Positions 55,044 to 57,829 of a stretch of 57,829 nucleotides of DNA are shown here, one piece after another. How positions within the stretch are numbered: the stretch's first letter is position 1; every line of letters starts with the position of its first letter. The DNA is from Desulfovibrio sp. (GTDB taxonomy: Bacteria > Desulfobacterota > Desulfovibrionia > Desulfovibrionales > Desulfovibrionaceae): NCBI GenBank assembly GCA_014804965.1, contig JAAUYU010000012.1, positions 135,754-193,582 of the forward strand, written 5' to 3'. Made by a program: the position numbers and the translations under genes. The notes below the pieces were generated by a model, which saw only the letters and a list, made by a program, of their open reading frames with translations, had not been told where the DNA came from and searched no databases.

Positions 55044-56540
55044 ATGTCGCCTTTTTCCGCCGCCAGCGAAAGCACCCGCCTTATCCTCGACAGCCTGCCC
55101 ATGGGCGTGCTGTTTTGTGACCGAGAGGGCATCATCCGCTTTGTCAACAAGGCCTATGCGGACCTTCTGGGCGAAGCGCCCGATGCGCTCCTGGGGCGGG
55201 ACATCACGGAGGTCATCCCCCATTCCCGCGCGCAGGTGGTCATGCGCGAGGACCGGCCGGAAATGGGCGAGCTCTGCCAGCTCGGCCCGGGCGGCTCACA
55301 ACCCGTGGTGGTCAACCGCCTCCCCGTGCGCGACAGTGCCGGGCAGGTGGCGGGCATGGTCTCGCAGGCGCTCTTCAACGACCCGCAGGAATTGCAGCGG
55401 CTTTCCGCCAAGATAGAGCGCCTGGACCGTAAAATCAGCCACTACAAGCGGCGTATCCAGGCGAGCCTTGCGCCGCAGCACAGCCTTGCGAGCATCCTCG
55501 GCGAAAGCCCGGTCATGCGCCGCCTGAAGCGGCAGGCGCAAAGCTACGCGCGTCTTGACGAGCCCGTCCTCATCCTTGGCGCCACCGGGGCGGGCAAGGA
55601 GCTTTTTGCCCATGCCCTCCACGCGGAAAGCCCGCGCGCCGAGGGGCCCTTTGTCTGCATCAACTGCGCGGCCATCCCCAAGGACCTCTTTGAATCCGAG
55701 CTCTTCGGCTATGCGCGCGGGGCCTTTTCCGGCGCGCGCCAGGACGGCAAGATCGGCCAGATCGAGCTGGCCGACAAGGGCACGCTCTTTCTGGATGAAA
55801 TCGGCGAAATGCCGCCGGAAATCCAGGCCAAGCTCCTGCGCGTGCTGGAAAGCAGGAATGTCTGCCGCGTGGGCTCCGTCACCGCGCATACCGTGGATTT
55901 CCGGCTGGTAGCGGCTACCAACCGCCATATGGCGGCCATGCTCCACGCCGGGTCCTTCCGGGAGGACCTTTACTACCGCATCAATACCTTTGTGCTGGAA
56001 ATTCCGCCGCTTTGCGAGCGCGCCGAGGATATCCCGCTCATCGCACGGCACACGCTGGACCGCATGGGGTTTGAGCATGTGCGCTTTTCGCCGCGGGCCG
56101 AAGCCGCCATGCTGGCCTTTTCCTGGCCCGGCAATGTGCGCCAGCTGCACAATGCCGTTGTCCATGCGGCCACCATGCGCCAGGGGGAGGTCATCGAGGT
56201 GGAGAACTTCCCGCCCGAGACCTTGCCCGGCATGGCGGCGCAGGCCACAGGCCCGGCGGCAAGTCCCCGCGGCTGGTCCCTGCAGAATATGTCCGGTGCG
56301 GGAGGGGCCGCGGGATACCATCAGGAGCTTTCCGGGCGCCCCGGCGCGGACATCGAGCTTCAGGGCATCATGGCCGATGCCGAGGCCGTTGCCATCCGCC
56401 AGGCGCTCGCCGCGCATGGCGGCAATGTCTCGGCCACGGCGCGCACCCTCGGCATTGCCCGGGCCACGCTCTATACCAAGCTGGCCCGCCACGGCATCGC
56501 GCCCGAGCGCGGCGGCCTTGCCCGCACGGCGGGGCGCTGA
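55044..56540 (+). CDS. sigma54-dependent transcriptional activator with PAS domain
   Basis: 498 residues. N-terminal PAS sensor (about 10-125: LPMGVLFCDREGIIRFVNKAY), short coiled linker, AAA+ core (150-400) with Walker A GATGAGKE, the sigma54-contact loop GAFSGA (usual GAFTGA), and Walker B TLFLDEIGEM. The C-terminal Fis-type HTH (about 455-480: NVSATARTLGIARATLYTKL) binds an enhancer. There is no receiver domain, so it senses a small molecule or redox state through PAS. Monocistronic; targets unknown. Confidence 0.94.
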   Translation: MSPFSAASESTRLILDSLPMGVLFCDREGIIRFVNKAYADLLGEAPDALLGRDITEVIPHSRAQVVMREDRPEMGELCQLGPGGSQPVVVNRLPVRDSAGQVAGMVSQALFNDPQELQRLSAKIERLDRKISHYKRRIQASLAPQHSLASILGESPVMRRLKRQAQSYARLDEPVLILGATGAGKELFAHALHAESPRAEGPFVCINCAAIPKDLFESELFGYARGAFSGARQDGKIGQIELADKGTLFLDEIGEMPPEIQAKLLRVLESRNVCRVGSVTAHTVDFRLVAATNRHMAAMLHAGSFREDLYYRINTFVLEIPPLCERAEDIPLIARHTLDRMGFEHVRFSPRAEAAMLAFSWPGNVRQLHNAVVHAATMRQGEVIEVENFPPETLPGMAAQATGPAASPRGWSLQNMSGAGGAAGYHQELSGRPGADIELQGIMADAEAVAIRQALAAHGGNVSATARTLGIARATLYTKLARHGIAPERGGLARTAGR

Positions 56541-56597
56541 GGCGCAGGGCTCGCGTTCCATGAGGGGCGCTCCGCTTTCGCTCTTGCCCGCACCAAG

Positions 56598-57602
56598 ATG
56601 AAATGGCCTGAAACCGTCATCGACACGCCTGCGGGGCCGAAAAGCGCCATTGCCCCGCTTGTCATCTCCGCCAGCCGGGCCACGGACATCTCGGCATTCC
56701 ATGCGCAATGGTTCATGAACCGTTTGCGCGCAGGCTATTGCCTCTGGCAAAATCCGTTCAATGCCGCCCAAAGGCAGTACATTTCTTTTGAAAAATGCGC
56801 GGCGATTGTCTTCTGGAGCAAGGATGCGCGGCCGCTTTTGCCGCATCTTGGGGAAATCGAGGCGCGGGGCATCCGGTTTTATTTCCAGTATACCCTGAAT
56901 GATTATGAGCGGGAAGGCCTGGAACCGGGCTTGCCGCCACTTTCGGAGCGTATCGCCACATTTCGGCAGCTGTCCGAGCGTGTCGGCAGGCAGCGTGTCA
57001 TCTGGCGTTTTGACCCCATTGTCATGGGCGCGGGCCTTGGCGTTGAAACGGTCCTCGCAAGGATGCGACAGCTCGCCACGGCGCTTGCTCCGTATACAGA
57101 AAAGCTCGTTTTCAGCTTTCTGGATATGTATAAAAAGACGCAAAGGAATCTTGGAAGTCTTGACGCGAGCCTGCGAGCCCCCACTGGGCCAGAGGCGTGC
57201 CAGATTGCCGAGGGCATTGCGGAGATAAATGCTGCCCTTCCCAGACCGCTTCGGCTTGCCACCTGTGCGGAAGAGCTGGATTTGCAGCGTTTCGGCGTGG
57301 AAAAGAACAGCTGCATAGATTTCGGGCTCCTGTGCCGCCTGTGCCCGGAGAATGAAAACATACAGCGCATTTATGGCGCCTCCGCGACACAAAAGCAGGG
57401 CAGCCTCCTCACACCGCCAGGACGGTCGGGGCGTCCCGTCAAGGACACTGGGCAGCGCAAGGCCTGCGGCTGCGCCCCGGCCAAGGACATCGGCAGCTAC
57501 AATACCTGCCTCCATCTCTGCGCGTACTGCTATGCCAACAGTTCAAAAGCGGCAGTGCTGCGCGAAATGGGGAGCAGGGACAGCAACAGCGAAAGGTTGT
57601 GA
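56598..57602 (+). CDS. DUF1848 protein with C-terminal Fe-S-like cysteine cluster
   Basis: 334 residues. N-terminal TIM-like domain beginning APLVISASRATDISAFHAQWF, the DUF1848 signature, with VIWRFDPIV in the middle. C-terminal Cys motifs DFGLLCRLCPEN and DIGSYNTCLHLCAYCYAN (CxHxCxYC) suggest a 4Fe-4S cluster of radical SAM or photoproduct-lyase type. Function not established. Base composition drops in the 3' half compared with neighbours. Last gene of the window. Confidence 0.85.
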   Translation: MKWPETVIDTPAGPKSAIAPLVISASRATDISAFHAQWFMNRLRAGYCLWQNPFNAAQRQYISFEKCAAIVFWSKDARPLLPHLGEIEARGIRFYFQYTLNDYEREGLEPGLPPLSERIATFRQLSERVGRQRVIWRFDPIVMGAGLGVETVLARMRQLATALAPYTEKLVFSFLDMYKKTQRNLGSLDASLRAPTGPEACQIAEGIAEINAALPRPLRLATCAEELDLQRFGVEKNSCIDFGLLCRLCPENENIQRIYGASATQKQGSLLTPPGRSGRPVKDTGQRKACGCAPAKDIGSYNTCLHLCAYCYANSSKAAVLREMGSRDSNSERL

Positions 57603-57829
57603 GCGAAACACTATGAGGTGGAGGAAGCTCCACAAAGGTTATGATGCTATACTGAGCAGTTGATGGATATTCCTTAAATCCGTCTGGAGCGAAGCGAAAG
57701 ACGGGTGCTGGTGCCGGAAGAATCCTAAAAAATAAGATTTTTTGCTGCTTGCAAGGAAGATAAAAATTTCCGAAGGGAGTGTACTCAAGTACTCGACCGA
57801 GGAAATTTTTCTCTGACGCAGCAAGCAGC
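57603..57829. repeat. hairpin-rich, lower-GC stretch at the right edge
   Basis: Four successive inverted repeats and no convincing gene: GTGGAG/CTCCAC (57618-57633), CCGTCT/AGACGG (57680-57704), AAAAAAT/ATTTTTT (57727-57743), and an 86-base imperfect hairpin (57744-57829) with matched blocks GCTGCTTGC/GCAAGCAGC, AAAAATTTCC/GGAAATTTTT and apex GTACT-CA-AGTAC. The last arm reaches the window end, so the structure may continue. It may be a repeated intergenic element, an ncRNA, or an element boundary. Confidence 0.6.

Noticed and set aside
57639-57824. 61-codon minus-strand frame at the right edge
   Set aside because: It runs through the large hairpin and the A+T inverted repeats and has no ribosome site; it looks like a by-product of the repeat sequence.

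Overview
This 57.8-kb window is high-GC, densely packed chromosomal DNA that looks like a member of the Desulfovibrionaceae (sulfate-reducing Desulfobacterota). The reasons are the [FeFe]-hydrogenase maturases HydF and HydG, a MetH without a reactivation domain, formate-THF ligase next to FolD, a DUF362 ferredoxin-like protein, a small protein resembling the Desulfovibrio DVU0772 family, and gene orders I recall from Desulfovibrio. No rRNA, tRNA, CRISPR array, insertion sequence or prophage was recognised. The gene at the left edge is cut by the window.

Layout. (1) 1-8.33 kb, minus strand: an eight-gene run read from a good sigma70-type promoter (8372-8400): rpoH with a long acidic N-terminal extension, a TPR lipoprotein, a lipoprotein, rpiB, cysS, a BepA-like M48 metalloprotease, hslV and ispE (partial). 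(2) 8.47-12.87 kb, plus strand: metH, a TlpA-like thioredoxin, hpt and an MJ0042 zinc-ribbon membrane protein, closed by a strong terminator. (3) 12.9-16.1 kb: a DUF533 protein, a CLC-family protein with channel-like residues, and a lipoprotein. (4) 16.2-24.06 kb: H-cluster maturation region. hydG lies between an unrecognised 1007-residue membrane protein and a probable inactive alpha/beta hydrolase; dedA and hydF run divergently. (5) 24.1-29 kb: Yip1-like zinc-ribbon protein, lipoprotein, Lar-like zinc ribbon, a lone gcvH, mnmA and an orphan amino-acid ABC ATPase. (6) 29.1-34.2 kb: secA, nagZ and a PHP phosphoesterase. (7) 34.4-37.6 kb: a 915-residue protein with a retroviral-type CCHC zinc knuckle, TPR-like repeats and C-terminal membrane segments, paired with a 114-residue protein. 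(8) 37.7-41.2 kb: an APC-family permease and a membrane-anchored solute-binding protein, preceded by a near-perfect sigma54 promoter and inverted repeats. (9) 41.2-47.2 kb: one-carbon/Fe-S block (EamA exporter, folD, fhs, DUF362 4Fe-4S protein, DSD1-like PLP enzyme). (10) 47.3-57.8 kb: CDP-sugar genes (rfbF, rfbG, cupin epimerase), EamA/AraC pair, ddl, an HD hydrolase, a GT-C glycosyltransferase, a PAS-sigma54 activator, a DUF1848 protein and a hairpin-rich stretch at the right edge.

How the parts fit. Region 1 joins the heat-shock sigma factor to proteolysis and envelope quality control. Regions 5 and 9 hold pieces of formate/serine/glycine one-carbon metabolism. Region 4 supports hydrogenase cofactor assembly, although hydE and the structural hydrogenase genes are not here. 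Region 8 looks like an activator-dependent uptake unit. The best candidates for undescribed biology are the CCHC zinc-knuckle membrane protein with its small partner (34.4-37.6 kb), the sigma54-driven permease/anchored receptor pair, and the two unusual neighbours of hydG.
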